64,000 nucleotides of DNA from Trochalopteron elliotii (lineage: Eukaryota; Chordata; Aves; Passeriformes; Leiothrichidae): contig JANPWX010000358.1 in NCBI GenBank assembly GCA_024734555.1, forward strand, positions 909,036 through 973,035, in the 5' to 3' direction. Shown piece after piece: positions 33,954 to 45,850 of this stretch. Under the pieces are notes generated by a model. It did no database searches. It had not been told where the DNA came from and saw nothing but the letters and a program-made list of their open reading frames with translations. The position numbers were made by a program, and so were the translations under genes. Numbering within the stretch: position 1 is the first letter of the stretch; each line of letters starts with the position of its first letter.

Positions 33954-36925
33954 TGCAGACATTCAGGTAAGCCAAGGGGGACCTGAGTCTTGCCTTGAGG
34001 TGATTGCTGCACAAAGAAACTCTGCAGCCCTGCAGCTGGGTAGACACAGGCTGTGTGAGGAGCTGCAGACAGGCTCAGTGACCAGCCCTGTGTCTTACCC
34101 ACAACACAAGGGACCAAGCTAGTCTCTATAAAGACATTTCAGGAGCATCTGAACCAGCCCTGATGCCACCACTGTGGCATCTGGGTAGCCTGGAAGCTTG
34201 CAATGGCTCTGATGATGAGTATCTGGTAGCCAGGCACTGTAAATCCATCCCTGCTCCTGACTGCTCCTTTCAGAAAGCACAAACCTGTCCTCAAAGGTAC
34301 TGGAAGCAATCAGGCTCAAAATGTGCCAATAGCTGAACCAAGGGAAACCACACTGCACTCCATTAGCCAAATGCACACTTAATAGGGAAGTTTATGCCTA
34401 AAGTCAAACATTTTTTAGGTCCCAACTGCTGGGGGCTGATCCAACACTTCAAAACATATCTGGAAAAATGTGAGCTTCAAAGAGCAGCCCAAATCAGGAA
34501 TCAGAGCAGAGAGCTCTCCTAGGTCCTGGTCAGGTCTCAGCTGCCTCAGATGGGAGCAGCCTCACTCCCACAGCCCAGGCACCCTCCATTGCAAGTCAAG
34601 TGCAATAAAACATACATGGAAAGAAAGAGAAATAAACTGCTGTGACAGTGCATTCCAACAGCTAGCACTGTCTTATGTTTTCCAGTATAAGTTGATATAA
34701 ATACAGACTGTATATATATATGGATTTATAGACTTGTATAATACATGTTCTATTTCAGAATACTCATTATCAGCAAAGCACTTATATAAAATACATATAT
34801 GGAAGAAAAATAAAGTAATTTCAAAAGAATACAGAACTGCCTATATATATATAAACTCATGGTTTCAGCCCTTGTGGATGGGCCCATCTGGAACAGGTAG
34901 GTGGCAAGAGATCTTCATCTGAGGTGAACCTGGTACTCTGTGCAGTACAAAAACCTCCAGCAATCACTCCCCTCTCTGTCCTGGTGCCTTGGGAGCCTTG
35001 TTGTGTGAGGCTGTTTGGCTACTCCAGACTCACTTCCTACACAGTCTGCTCCAAAGCTCATTTCTCACAGAATATGTGGGATTGAAAGGGGATCCTTGAA
35101 CAATCCCAGCCCAAGGAGCACCTCTCCTACACTCTCTCTGACCCTGAAGAATGGAAAGCTGGCACTGCTGGCACTCTACACCCAGACAAGGTCTGGCACA
35201 GCAATAAACCTTTACAGCCACAGAGCTTTCTCTGGGTGACAGGATCTCAGTGTCACTACGGGAGCAAATCAGTCTCAAGGATAACACCCATAGGCTCCCA
35301 CATCATTCCTGAATTGTGTCTTGCTGGGAGAGACAGAAGGAACAGATAGATAGATGCAAGTGGACAGTTTAAAACTGCTAATACTCAGTAGGGTCTGCTC
35401 CCTGCAGCAGCTGCAAATGAGGGTACCTCATCGTTGTGAAATAGCAGGAGTGGGGCTTAACCTCTCTTAAGGCTCAAGAGAGATGTATTTTTTCCACACC
35501 ATCCTGCTGGGCTGCTGGTTCAGGACAGAAAGAAAGCAAGCAGAAATTCTCAATTACTAAATTGAATGTGGAAGAAGCTTGAAATCCTAAGCCTTAAAAG
35601 CTCAAAAGTCAACCAGTGAACAGAGAGAATCCAAACAGTATTTATTTGCCCAAACTCCTGATTTTAATTTTTCTGATGAGTTCTCTGTGAACTAAAATTC
35701 ATAACTTCTTTTTTTTTTTTTTTTAAACTTCCTATACAGAGAATCCTTAAATGAGGAAGGGAGAGCTCCAAAGTTTGCACTCACTGACACTTTACAGTGA
35801 AGCTACACACACAGAATATGCATGAGGAGATACCTTTAGAGGTGATTCTTACCCAGCATTCAAAATCTCTTTTTAAAAGAACACAGAAAGACTCTTTTCT
35901 GGGACTCTTTACCTGGAAAAGATTCAATTTTTCTGGCATCAGCATGAAAAAGTGCAAACTCTCAAAGCAGTCCATGCCACAGCTCTCTGTAGGGCTGGCA
36001 TGTACAATTCTGCAGTTCTGAAACTCTGCATTTAAAAATCACTGTTCACCCCAAAACACTCCCTGAACTCCAGCACTTATTGCTTAAAGAGCAACACAAA
36101 CAGAACAGTGATGACTAAGTGGCAGAGATCCCAGAAACTTGGTCTAATCTCTTTTACCACCTGAAGTGTCATCTTAACCTACATCTCACAGAGAAAACTT
36201 TGACACCTTTGTTCAGCCACTGGCATGCTGAGAGGACCCAACACCAAAACCAAGGCCCCTGACCTGTGCATATAAACATGTGAGATTCACACAGGGGCTG
36301 GCCTCAGATAAGCCTTATGAGGGAAAGTAGACAACTGGAAATAGATTAAGCACAGGTTCAGATGGGAGGGGCTGCCCAGTGCCCACAGAGGCAGTGCTAC
36401 AGGATAGCAGAACCCTTCAGTCCTCTTCCCAAAACTCCATTTGGAGATGGAGCCCACCTAGAAACTTGTGAGAAGGAACTGATGTTGGTCACAGTCCCTG
36501 ATCTGCAGATCACCTTTTTTTATTTGATTTATGAACCCCTTGAGTCTCTCATGCAAAATGCATAACCACATTTGGTCTTGCTGCATTATACTTGGCTCAT
36601 TATTTATGAGTGGACTTTGTCTTTCCTCACATCAATAACCAATCACATCATGAGTAGCTATTGGTTAAATCAATGCCACTCACATCAGCAGCTCCCTTGA
36701 AGGTGGATTCAGCTGACAGTCAGCCAAGCAGGGCTGGGAGCCTGTCTCTGCTCAGGTGTCTCATGAAGTACCACAAGCACCACAGAAAGAAACTGATAAT
36801 TACAAAATGTGGCAGCTCCTGGGACACGGGGTGGTGGAAAGGAGCCTGGAACACCCACATTTTCATTTGCTTTTCCTATTCAATTACTTTGTGACTTAGT
36901 ATTTGTTTTTCCACGTCCTGTCTAT
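33954..36925. other. Unique sequence with an AT-rich patch
   Basis: At 34690-34855 several short (TA)n stretches (TATATATATATGG, ATACATATATGG, CTATATATATATAAAC) are interleaved with unique bases. A T18-type run lies at about 35708-35725. No gene or known repeat is seen. Open frames at 33746-34117 and 33760-34122 are antisense to each other and motif-free. Confidence 0.4.
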
Positions 36926-36975
36926 TTAGATTACAAACTCTGCAGGGTGGGGACTGTCTCTTACTACCAAGCTGA
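36926..36975 (+). mobile_element. Ancient SINE/LINE tail fragment
   Basis: TTTAGATTACAAACTCTGCAG followed by GGTGGGGACTGTCTCTTA matches the widespread amniote repeat segment AGATTGTAAGCTCTTTGGGGCAGGGACTGTCTC, found at the 3' side of old MIR/L2-type elements. Only about 50 bp are recognisable. Confidence 0.5.
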
Positions 36976-38139
36976 AGAAAGAAATAAAGGTAAATAAAGT
37001 AGGATTCCAGGATGAAAAATAAAAACAAAGCAGATGACACCCTCAGCAAGGCTCTGCTCAGCTGCTGATGACTGACAGCATCACAAGATGAGTTGGCAAG
37101 TTGAGAACCTGATTTTTACTCTTTAAAGTCCCACATTTCTGTGTCAACTGTATTTTCTAAACAACTGACACTACTGATTCTCCACAGAAACTTAACAACT
37201 GCAAGTTGAAAATAATCTGCCCATGCATATGCTATGAATCTTTTATTCTTCTTTCCCTCCTCCTTCTCTGTTCAAATATTTGTTTGTCAGACTTCAGCAC
37301 CAAAAGATGGAAGCGTGCCATTCTGCCCTTTTAATATTTTGCAGAATATTGCATTTATTTGCAATTATATTATCCCAATTAAAAATCTTCTTTGAAAAAT
37401 CTTCTTCTAGTGAAATTTTATGTATTTTGGCTAGTTTTTTACTGCAGAATTGTTGTAATAAATTATTCTCACTTGCAGCCTGACCTTTGTAATTTTCACA
37501 ATACAACAAAAAAAAGTATACTCCTTGTGCAGATGTACATTCACAATCTGCTCATCTTCTCTTTCCTCTGTATTTTGCAGCAAACAGACATTGATGAGGA
37601 CAGCTGCTGTACAAGCTCCTCAATGCACTGATCTGGCATCTTGAATGATGCCACCTGAGCCTTGGGTCCCAGGGAAATCTTTTATACTTCTTTACAGAAA
37701 GCACACTTCTTTTTTGATTGAATACCAACAAGATATCTACAGTGCAAGCTTCAATCTAAAGATGTCTCCAGATCTACCATTAGTTCCCTATTAAAGATTC
37801 AGGCTCACTAAAAAGTGTAAATCAGAGAATATTAAAGCTGCTTTTTATAGCCTACCAGTCACTGAGGCTCTATGTACCACTCCATGCACCATCCAAACTG
37901 GGAAATACAAAACAGTCTTATCATTTCCAGATAGAAATGGGAAGAGAAGGGGAGAGGAGGGAAGGACAGAGAGCTGGGAGCTGTAGCAGTAAAGACACTT
38001 GCATTTCACATATTGCAAAGTGGTGACTGCAGCATTTCCATATTGTCTCTAATTTCCCTACTTCCAAGTTTCCTACATTTCTGTCTCAAATTTAAATAAT
38101 AACCAACTTTTGAAAGTATACATTTCTAGTACTACTTAC

Positions 38140-38206
38140 TTGTTCCACTTCCAGCATCCAATTCTTCTTCTTCTTGGACCTTCCTACATGAGAGCTATGT
38201 CTGTCT
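38140..38206 (-). CDS. Exon-like segment, 67 bp, minus strand (tentative)
   Basis: On the minus strand ATGCATTTTTCTAG is followed by 67 open bases and then the donor GAACAA|GTAAGTAG. The segment takes one base of a split codon, then 22 codons with a basic patch (GRSKKKKNW) and an acidic/hydrophobic end (MLEVEQ), ending in phase 0. That is the phase in which the segment at 29664-29719 starts. The lysine run comes from a short TTC repeat on the plus strand, which lowers its value as evidence of coding. No family is recognised. Confidence 0.17.
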
Positions 38207-41200
38207 CTAGAAAAATGCATTTCTAATTGTCTCTCTTTGTCCCTAAAACTTGCCTTGGCATTAAGAAAATACAGATCTAAGCCATGAAAACCAAATAGGA
38301 TAAATTATATTGCTCAGCTATATGGACTCTGTAGTGAATGTGTTTCCAGCCTAAGAAGAGACAAAAGGGTTAATCATGGCTCAAATCACATTATTGACAT
38401 AAATGTTCTCATCTGGGCTCTCCCAGAGCACTTTCCTATGGATCTGAAAGAATTCTGTAGCAAAAATATGAGTTTTAGATTCTCAGAAAATTCAAATCAC
38501 TCAACTGAGGACATTTAAGATCAGTTCTGGGAAGAGAATTCAGGGTTTACTAATGCTTCCTTAGGTCACACTGCCTTCCGAAAAACAGAGTCACTCCTCA
38601 AAACCAGATTAATAAACTTCATCATTACTTTGTTCCATGTTCGTTATTTCTGGTAAAGGAAAGGGCATTTTTCAGGGAAATCTTGGGGTTAATTTGTTAC
38701 ATGTATCTTCTATGTCATGTTTTTTTTGGCAAACGATCAGTGAGCTCATTAATTTCTATATCTAACTTAGTTTCCGTTTCAAAGTACTATAAAGCAGAAA
38801 CAACCAGACACTCATGCCAAAAAGTAAACATTAAAGAGAATGAGACTATAAATGGTCCCTTTTAAAATTGATTCGGATACAACATAAAACAAAAGGCCAT
38901 CTTAAAACTAAATGTTCTTAAAATAAACAATGAAGATCTCCTTACCCCCTGTTTCAAGTAAGTATTTAAGCTAATGAGAGCTAGGAAATCAATGAGTGGA
39001 TATTGAATTGCTATCCAGCCAGACTTCAGACAGATTCTGGTAAACAAACACAAATCTAAAAATAAAAGTGATGGGGAAATCTTTTTTTCAGGAAATTGCA
39101 CATTTATAAGTGGGGGGGGGGAGTGGGTGGAAAGCGATACTGTAAAAGACAAGTGATAAGGAAGAGATCACACTTGAGATTTTTCCATCTATTGGAAAAG
39201 TTGCTTAGATCAGTATCCAGTTTAATAACTGAGACACATCACTCTCCATGCTGAATCTAGGGGTTTACATGCCTTTGGCTCACATCTGCACACAGGTGGT
39301 ATTTAGGACTCCAGGGAGGGGAACACAGTTCTCAAGAAGAGCCAATGTGGATGCAACTTCCTGAGAGAGAAAAGTCCTAAATATCACTAATGCTTCCTGC
39401 TCTAAGACCTGCTTCAAATTTCCTTTTGCTTTATTTTGTATAACTGACACTCTCCACTGAGAGGCCTTGTTGTTTTAGAGAGCAGCCTGCATATATGACA
39501 CTATAGGAGAAAATCTAGATTTTGTAGCAACACCTACTACCACTACTCTCAGTGCTGCAAAATTTTTCACTAAGCTGAGAGTTTAGACTCTCCACAGTCG
39601 TGCCACACATTCATAACTTCACTTGTGCCAAAATAAAGTGCTGTTCTCCTGGGTTTGTGGCCATATTTCTCCAACAGAACAAAACGGTGACGGCTGGAGT
39701 TGCCATATATTGCCATATGCAATACTCATCTGTGCCCTTCTGGTACTTCCAAAGACACAGAACAGATGATCCCACTGGAAAGTTGCAGTGACATTCCTCC
39801 CCTCCAAACTGCAAGGTGTGCAGGAGGTTTACTGCTCCCAGCCTTGCTTCTTTGCTCAGCTTTGTACAGACCTCAGTGGCAGCACTATGACATTGAAAAG
39901 AGCCCAGCCAAAGCATGAAGTTTTAATTTAGTTTGGAAAGAGATGAGATCTGATAAACTGCAGCAATGATTCCCATGCTTTTTATTCACATCCTGGGAAA
40001 ATCTTATATGCAATGGTACATCTCCAGTAAAGATTTCCTGTAGTAGGCCCAGGGCATGAACTGGATGATGTGCTTGATGTGGAGCCAGTGAGAGGGCAGG
40101 AGCAGAGCAAAATATCCACAGGCTCACATTGCTAAGTAGAAACTTGCTGGCCAATATTGCTAGTGCACACATTAGGTCTCTTCAGTGAAAAACATGAAAA
40201 GAAGTGTCCTCAAACTGCTAAATTAGTTTTTCATTGTGAATTTTGACTGATGCTCCAAACTGCAAACATAATTTACAGCAGAATATCGAGTCTTACCACC
40301 TCTGACAGTAGTGAGTGCATGTGACTTAGTTCACCACAGACACAACCAAGTACACAACCATGCATGAACATGGTTCATCCTGGCACTGCTGCCAGGAAAA
40401 GGAAAGAACCACCAGACCATTTTTTTTTCAGCAACCAAAATGAAGCTGCACTTAAAACCCAAATTTCCACACCCAGCACTTCAGGGGGCGCCAGCTGAGG
40501 TAGCACAGCCTCTTCTGTGCCCTTCATATTCTTCTCTGAACAGAAGAAACTTCTTGTCTACGTTTTATTTGATGGCAGAGATCAACTTCTGTCTGCCAGA
40601 CATGCAGCAGTCTTTAACAAACTACTATTCTGCAGGCAATTTCAGAGAATCAGATAGAGAACTAAGAGGCTACCAAACCAACCATAAAAATTCAGATGGA
40701 GAAAACATTATAATGAATAATACTAGAATGGTTCTAAATTCAGAATTGGTGTCTCCTCACCCTATAAAAAGTCCATTACCGTGTGCTTCTCTCTGAGGTG
40801 TGAGGCATGAACTGTAACCCTTTCCATGACGAGATTAACAAAACAGTTTTCAGAAAACATCTGCTTCAAAACAGAACATTTCTGCATAGAATACTTTCTG
40901 GAAAACTGAAAAAGAGTATTCTTACGCTTTTAAGACAACTGTATTCTGTGCAGACAAGTTACACAGACCTTGAAACAGTAGCAGTGGATTTAATTTTTTT
41001 TTCCAAATCAAAAAGGCAATCCTGTGTAAGCAGACATTTATTTTGCTCATGTGTGAGAAGAACAGATGATTACACAATGCCTAACTGCAGAGTAACATAT
41101 TTTAGAAAAAGGAATCAGGTGGTTTTACAAGGAGATAGAATTGACTAATCTAGAAGTTCCTCGACAGTCCGTTTAGTGCTCTTGCAGACAGATACTAGAA

Positions 41201-41445
41201 ATGAAATAAGCTGATGCTGCTATTGCAAAGTTTTACTTCCAGCTTTGCTTTTTCATAGGACTATACGTTAATTTAATTGTACGAGCTCAGATACATCCCT
41301 CACTGCATTGTCTCCCAAAAGGGTATCAGAGAAATTGTGAGAGAACCAGGATAAGCCACCAAGGAACATAAAACGAACTTAAACCTTGGCTGACAATCCA
41401 AAGGAGGTCCAATCCTCCAGTCATCCCTATAGCTGGACCATTTAC

Positions 41446-41503
41446 CTGGCACAGTGCTCACATGGGCACTGCCAGCAAGTAGGAAACTGGCCAGACACAG
41501 CAT
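41446..41503 (-). CDS. Possible first coding exon with signal-peptide-like start (tentative)
   Basis: A minus-strand ATG (41501-41503) with G at -3 opens MLCLASFLLAGSAHVSTVP, a short hydrophobic start ending in small residues as in secretory signal peptides. The donor CCAG|GTAAATGG follows after 58 bases, leaving one base of a split codon. The open frame itself continues to 41300, but reads into intron-like sequence. Its 3' phase does not fit the next exon-like segment at 40761-40792, so it is not part of that chain without another exon between. A chance ORF is the likely alternative. Confidence 0.12.
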
Positions 41504-44500
41504 TCCTTAAAAAAAACGTGTCAAGGAAACTAAATAGAAGGGATTAGAAAGAAAAGGAAAAGATAACAGGTTGGATTATTTTCAGGGCAGGAGCCCAGTT
41601 TGGTTGCCTGATTTTTGTTTTGGCAGCTGCACATCCTGGGGATGCCTATTTAGGGACAGATTTGACTTAAAGCTTCCACAACGTTGTGTATAGAAGAAAG
41701 AGGAACAAAAACATGTCTCATGGACACGTACATTTTTAGAAACCCAGAGGAAGTGAGCCACTTGGGCAGCTCATGTTGTTTGCCTTTGATTTCTTAGTTA
41801 TGAACTCGAGTGGCTTTTCACACTGAGTGGAAGTGGATCTGGGAAGAAAACAGCTTCTCCAAGCACAGCTCACCCAGATGAGGGATGCAGAGTTTCCACT
41901 CCCAGCAACTGTTTTGGAGATCAAAGCAGCAGCCAGTCAGAGGGAGCCCAAGCATTGTTTGCTTCATAGACTCTTACGTACAATTATGTAACGTCATTAA
42001 GAGGTGTAATTATGGAGCCCAACCATGCATTTCTGTTGTTGAAGCCAAAGTATGCTTAATGGTGTAATTACTTTTAAAAAAGAGCTCCCACAACTAATTA
42101 CATCCACAGGGAGACAAGCAGCAAAAAGCTTCATAGTGAAATATTAGGAATGAATTATATGTCTGGTAGTTTTACTCCTTATTCCAAGCACAGCAGTGTA
42201 AATACTACTGGCAGACCCCTCAGCTCCCTGTGCACCAAAATTATCACGAACAACAAGACCACGAACAGCAAAATCCCCTGAATAACAGCAAAGGCCAAGT
42301 GACCTTCATGCTGCACAGGAATGATCCCATTTCACCCCAAATGAGTATGGATATGGCACCATTGGGGTGTGCAGGCTGTGATCAACTATCACAATGCCAC
42401 AAAAAGTTGCTTATGGGTGACTGATGGAGTCCTCACATGCCCCTTGTGCCTCCTACCTGCTCAACCTTCCTGTTGTCCAGGTAGCTGTCTGAGGTTGATT
42501 GAAGTCACAGGGTGAATGCAAGGGGAAGACCTTGGCAAACACTTGCCCAGGGCCAAGCAGCACCTGCAGTGTCAGTGCTGTACTGGCCACCAACCGCCCC
42601 AGGGAACAGTCACAGGATGGTGACAGTCTTGGCTGGTCAAGAACCACATCACAGACCACATTACCTGAATCCAGCTCCTGCCAAGCACCCACATTACACT
42701 CCCATCACTTCCAAACCAACAACAGGAGGGACTGGCTGTAATTCACCTTTCTTTGCCAACCTTTCCCATCCCATGTCACTCATTAACTCAGGGCAGATGG
42801 GGATTTGGTCTTACCCCACCCAGGAGCTGTCCCCTCCAGCCCCGTCAGTGAAACACTGGAAAATACAGATCTACCCAAAACACTGGTCTGAAGCCAAGGA
42901 AGTATTACACTATTCCTCAGATCCATTTGTCTTGCTGCCTCAGATGGAGTTTATTACTAGGGTGCTGTGGCATCGTGAAATTTATGGGCAACAGACTCAC
43001 TCCATGCATCCCAAGGAGACAGGGAACAATTAACACCTCCCTATTCCTGATCCTACTCCCTTTTTGGCTTGTTCTATTCCACTTTCTTTCTTCATCCTCT
43101 TATTGCAGAAATAGCAGAGTACAACCAGCATTTATCTTTTTTTTTTCCAGACAGCCTGTAAGAGAGCAGAAAGCCTCCCCGGGATGGACACTTGCTGTCC
43201 CCAGCTCCAGCCCCAGGCTCAAATGTTCAGCTCCACAAGCAGAGATCTGCTGCAGTTATTAAAATGAAATCTGCTAGGTTACGCCTGGAAATGCATTTCA
43301 CTTTGCTAGCATGATTCCAGCACAGTTTATAAGATTGGGAATATGTAATGCCTAGCAGAAAGCCTGAGTGGTTTCCTAACAGAGCTTTACTAGCCAGAGC
43401 CACATCTCAACCCAAATTACTTCTGCAAGTTCCACTTAAGATCTACAGCCTCTGCTCCCTTCAGTGCTTCACAGCTCAAATAACCTCCTGCCCTTTAGTT
43501 TTGGGAAGAATATTGAAATTGCCATGATCACACAAAAAAGGCTCTCTCATTTTGGGGAAACCCCGGACAATTTCAGCTGAGCTGTCTGAGGAACAAGTGG
43601 GTCCATGTAATTTGAGGAAAGCATCTTGAAAAAATGAAGGTTATGTGAAAACCCAGAGCCTCTCAATTGATGACTTCAGATCAGTTTTGCTGAGTATCAA
43701 TTCTACTAGTAAGTAAGCTGAATATTGATTTTTTTTTTTTTTTGATTTTTTTTTTACTTCAATAGAAGCAAAGGATGATGATCTTCAGGGCTACAATGAA
43801 TTACGTGGGAAATGTGGAAAAAAACCCTGGGATAGGAAGAAATCTGTCCAAAGGCAGGACAGTGCTCCTTGCTGTGCTGGAGCTGATGCCAGGCAGCTGC
43901 CACAAGTGCAGGACAGCCCACGTGGGAGGACTGGACACACAGACTTTGAGGGAGCAGGGCAAGACTGAGTTTGGGATCCAAAAGGGAAAAGCAAAAAATA
44001 CAGGTGCAGTGGAAAAATGAAGAAAATTTCAAAATTTCTTCCCCCACAATCCTCCCTGCTGATGTTGATCATAAATGATGGCACAAGTTCAATCTAGTGG
44101 TAAATCTTCTGATCCCAGATAAATTCTTTTTAGGTTGAACTGATAGGTGCCTACAGTACTTTGAAATTTTTATACAAAGCAAGTTTCAAAACTCCAGAAA
44201 GAAAACATCATGATAAATACTTTTGCTTTTTGAAAACACGAGCTGCAAAACTCCTCACAAGCAACTATGGAGCAGCAAAATGAGATAATAAAAGCAGACA
44301 TAAAGCTGGTAGACAAGAAAATACATGCCAAGTATTTTGGAGCATTTGGCTGAGGACAAGTGGATGGTTAAGCACCCAAATGAACTGGCTGCATTTTCAA
44401 AATGTGAAAATTCAGCTTGTGGATACTGATTTCCAGGCAAGCCTGGTTCACTTCATTCCCTAGGGCTTAGCTGCCTTTGAAGGTCTTTAAGAGCCTGTCC

Positions 44501-45489
44501 AAAAAACATTTGCTTACTTCAGTGCCATTTTAACCATGGGTTATTTCTTCACTCTGAGGGCAAATCAGCAATACACTGACTCCAAAGAGATGCTCCAGTC
44601 TTCATTGAAAGCTTCTCCCATTTTGCCTGCAATATTGCTTTCCTGGGCACATTTTAACAACCACACAGCAGGACACAGAAGTGGCATCCTCCTATCAGCA
44701 AGGAGAAAACTTCCAATTTCGGTATAGAAAGCTCTGAACTTACTGAAAAAATAGGATCAATTTAGCTCATGTCTCCCCTCCATGCCAAGCTCTGAGGTCT
44801 CTCTTTGCACTGAGGTACATCCAAAAGAGGCAAGAGCCTGGGAGCAGCTGAAACAAGCAGGAGAGTTGGGGAAGCAGCTGAAAGGTCCTGGCAGGCTCAG
44901 AGATGGGTCTGGAATGCCCACGTGGCTCTGCTGATGGGGTGTCAATAAAACTGTGACACTCAGCAGCTGGTTGGTGTGTAGGATGGCAGATGGAGGCCAG
45001 CTCTAGGGCTAGGGCTCAAGGAGCAGTGCTCAAAATTAGCCAGAAAATGCAACATCCTTCAGCTACCTGAAATTATCAAGGAAGCAAAAAACACCAGAAC
45101 TGGGCTTGCTAAATAGCTGTTACAATCCCATCACCCGTGCCCTCACTGGAGTCAATGTCTACTTCAGGTCACAGCAGGACTCCTCTACCTCTCCCCAGCC
45201 CATCCAGCCTCCAACCCCAAGGTTCTGCCCCACAGCAGGCATGGCGCCGTGTTGTGAGTTGCTTATTCCTCAGCCCATCTGTGATTTCCATCTGCCTCTG
45301 AGACACCCACATCTACCCTAATTCAGACACTACTTGGTCATACCATGAGCCCAGAACACCAACACAAGGTGGGGGAACCAACCAGAGAAAAAATGCTATT
45401 CACCTCCTGGGTTATGAATCTTCACTGGGATTTGTTACTAGTCACAGAGTAATTTTAGTAACCTGGAGGTCTCTAGTCTACCCCACCAT

Positions 45490-45850
45490 GTAAAACACAT
45501 CCAACTAGATCCTGTGCTCAGGGCTATGTCCAGCCAAATTTTGAACATTCCCAAGGTGGAGATGCCCCAGATGCCCTGGACAGCCTCCACCATCTGATGA
45601 CATCCATGGTAAAAAAGCTTTTCCTACATCAAACTGGAATTTCCCATCTTGCAGCTTGTGCCTGTTGCCCCTATTCCGGTCACCACGAACCTCTGAGGAG
45701 AGTTGAGCTCCTTGTTCTTTACATCCTCCCATTAAGTGCTTGTAGACAGCAGAAAGGTCTTTCTTGAGTCATCTCCCCTCCAGGCTGAACAAAGCCTTGT
45801 CAGCTTCTGCTGGAGCACTCTGTGCTTCAGCCCCACAGCACCTGAGCAGT
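45490..45850 (-). mobile_element. CR1 LINE 3' end, antisense
   Basis: The plus strand carries CR1 in reverse complement. In order it reads ACTAGATCCTGTGCTCAGGG, TTTTGAACATTCCCAAGGTG, GAGATGCCCCAGATGCCC, AAAAAGCTTTTCCTACATC, ACATCCTCCCATTAAGTGCT, AAAGGTCTTTCTTGAG and CTCCAGGCTGAACAAAGCC. These match the CR1 3'UTR and end of ORF2 read backwards. The usual 3' octamer repeat is lost. Divergence is intermediate between the copies at 23.6 kb and 11.4 kb. The minus-strand frame 45505-45732 lies in the non-coding part. Confidence 0.85.

Larger units (their letters stand above)
36976..45489. other. Long unique stretch, no firm gene
   Basis: About 8.5 kb without a recognised repeat. Small items: TTC-rich patch at 38164-38176; G10 run at 39112-39121; T-runs at 43138-43148 and 43731-43752; candidate exon-like segments described separately (38140-38206, 40761-40792, 41446-41503 minus; 37581-37631 plus). 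Open frames at 40440-40796, 40807-41148 and 42512-43033 show no family motif. Confidence 0.4.
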
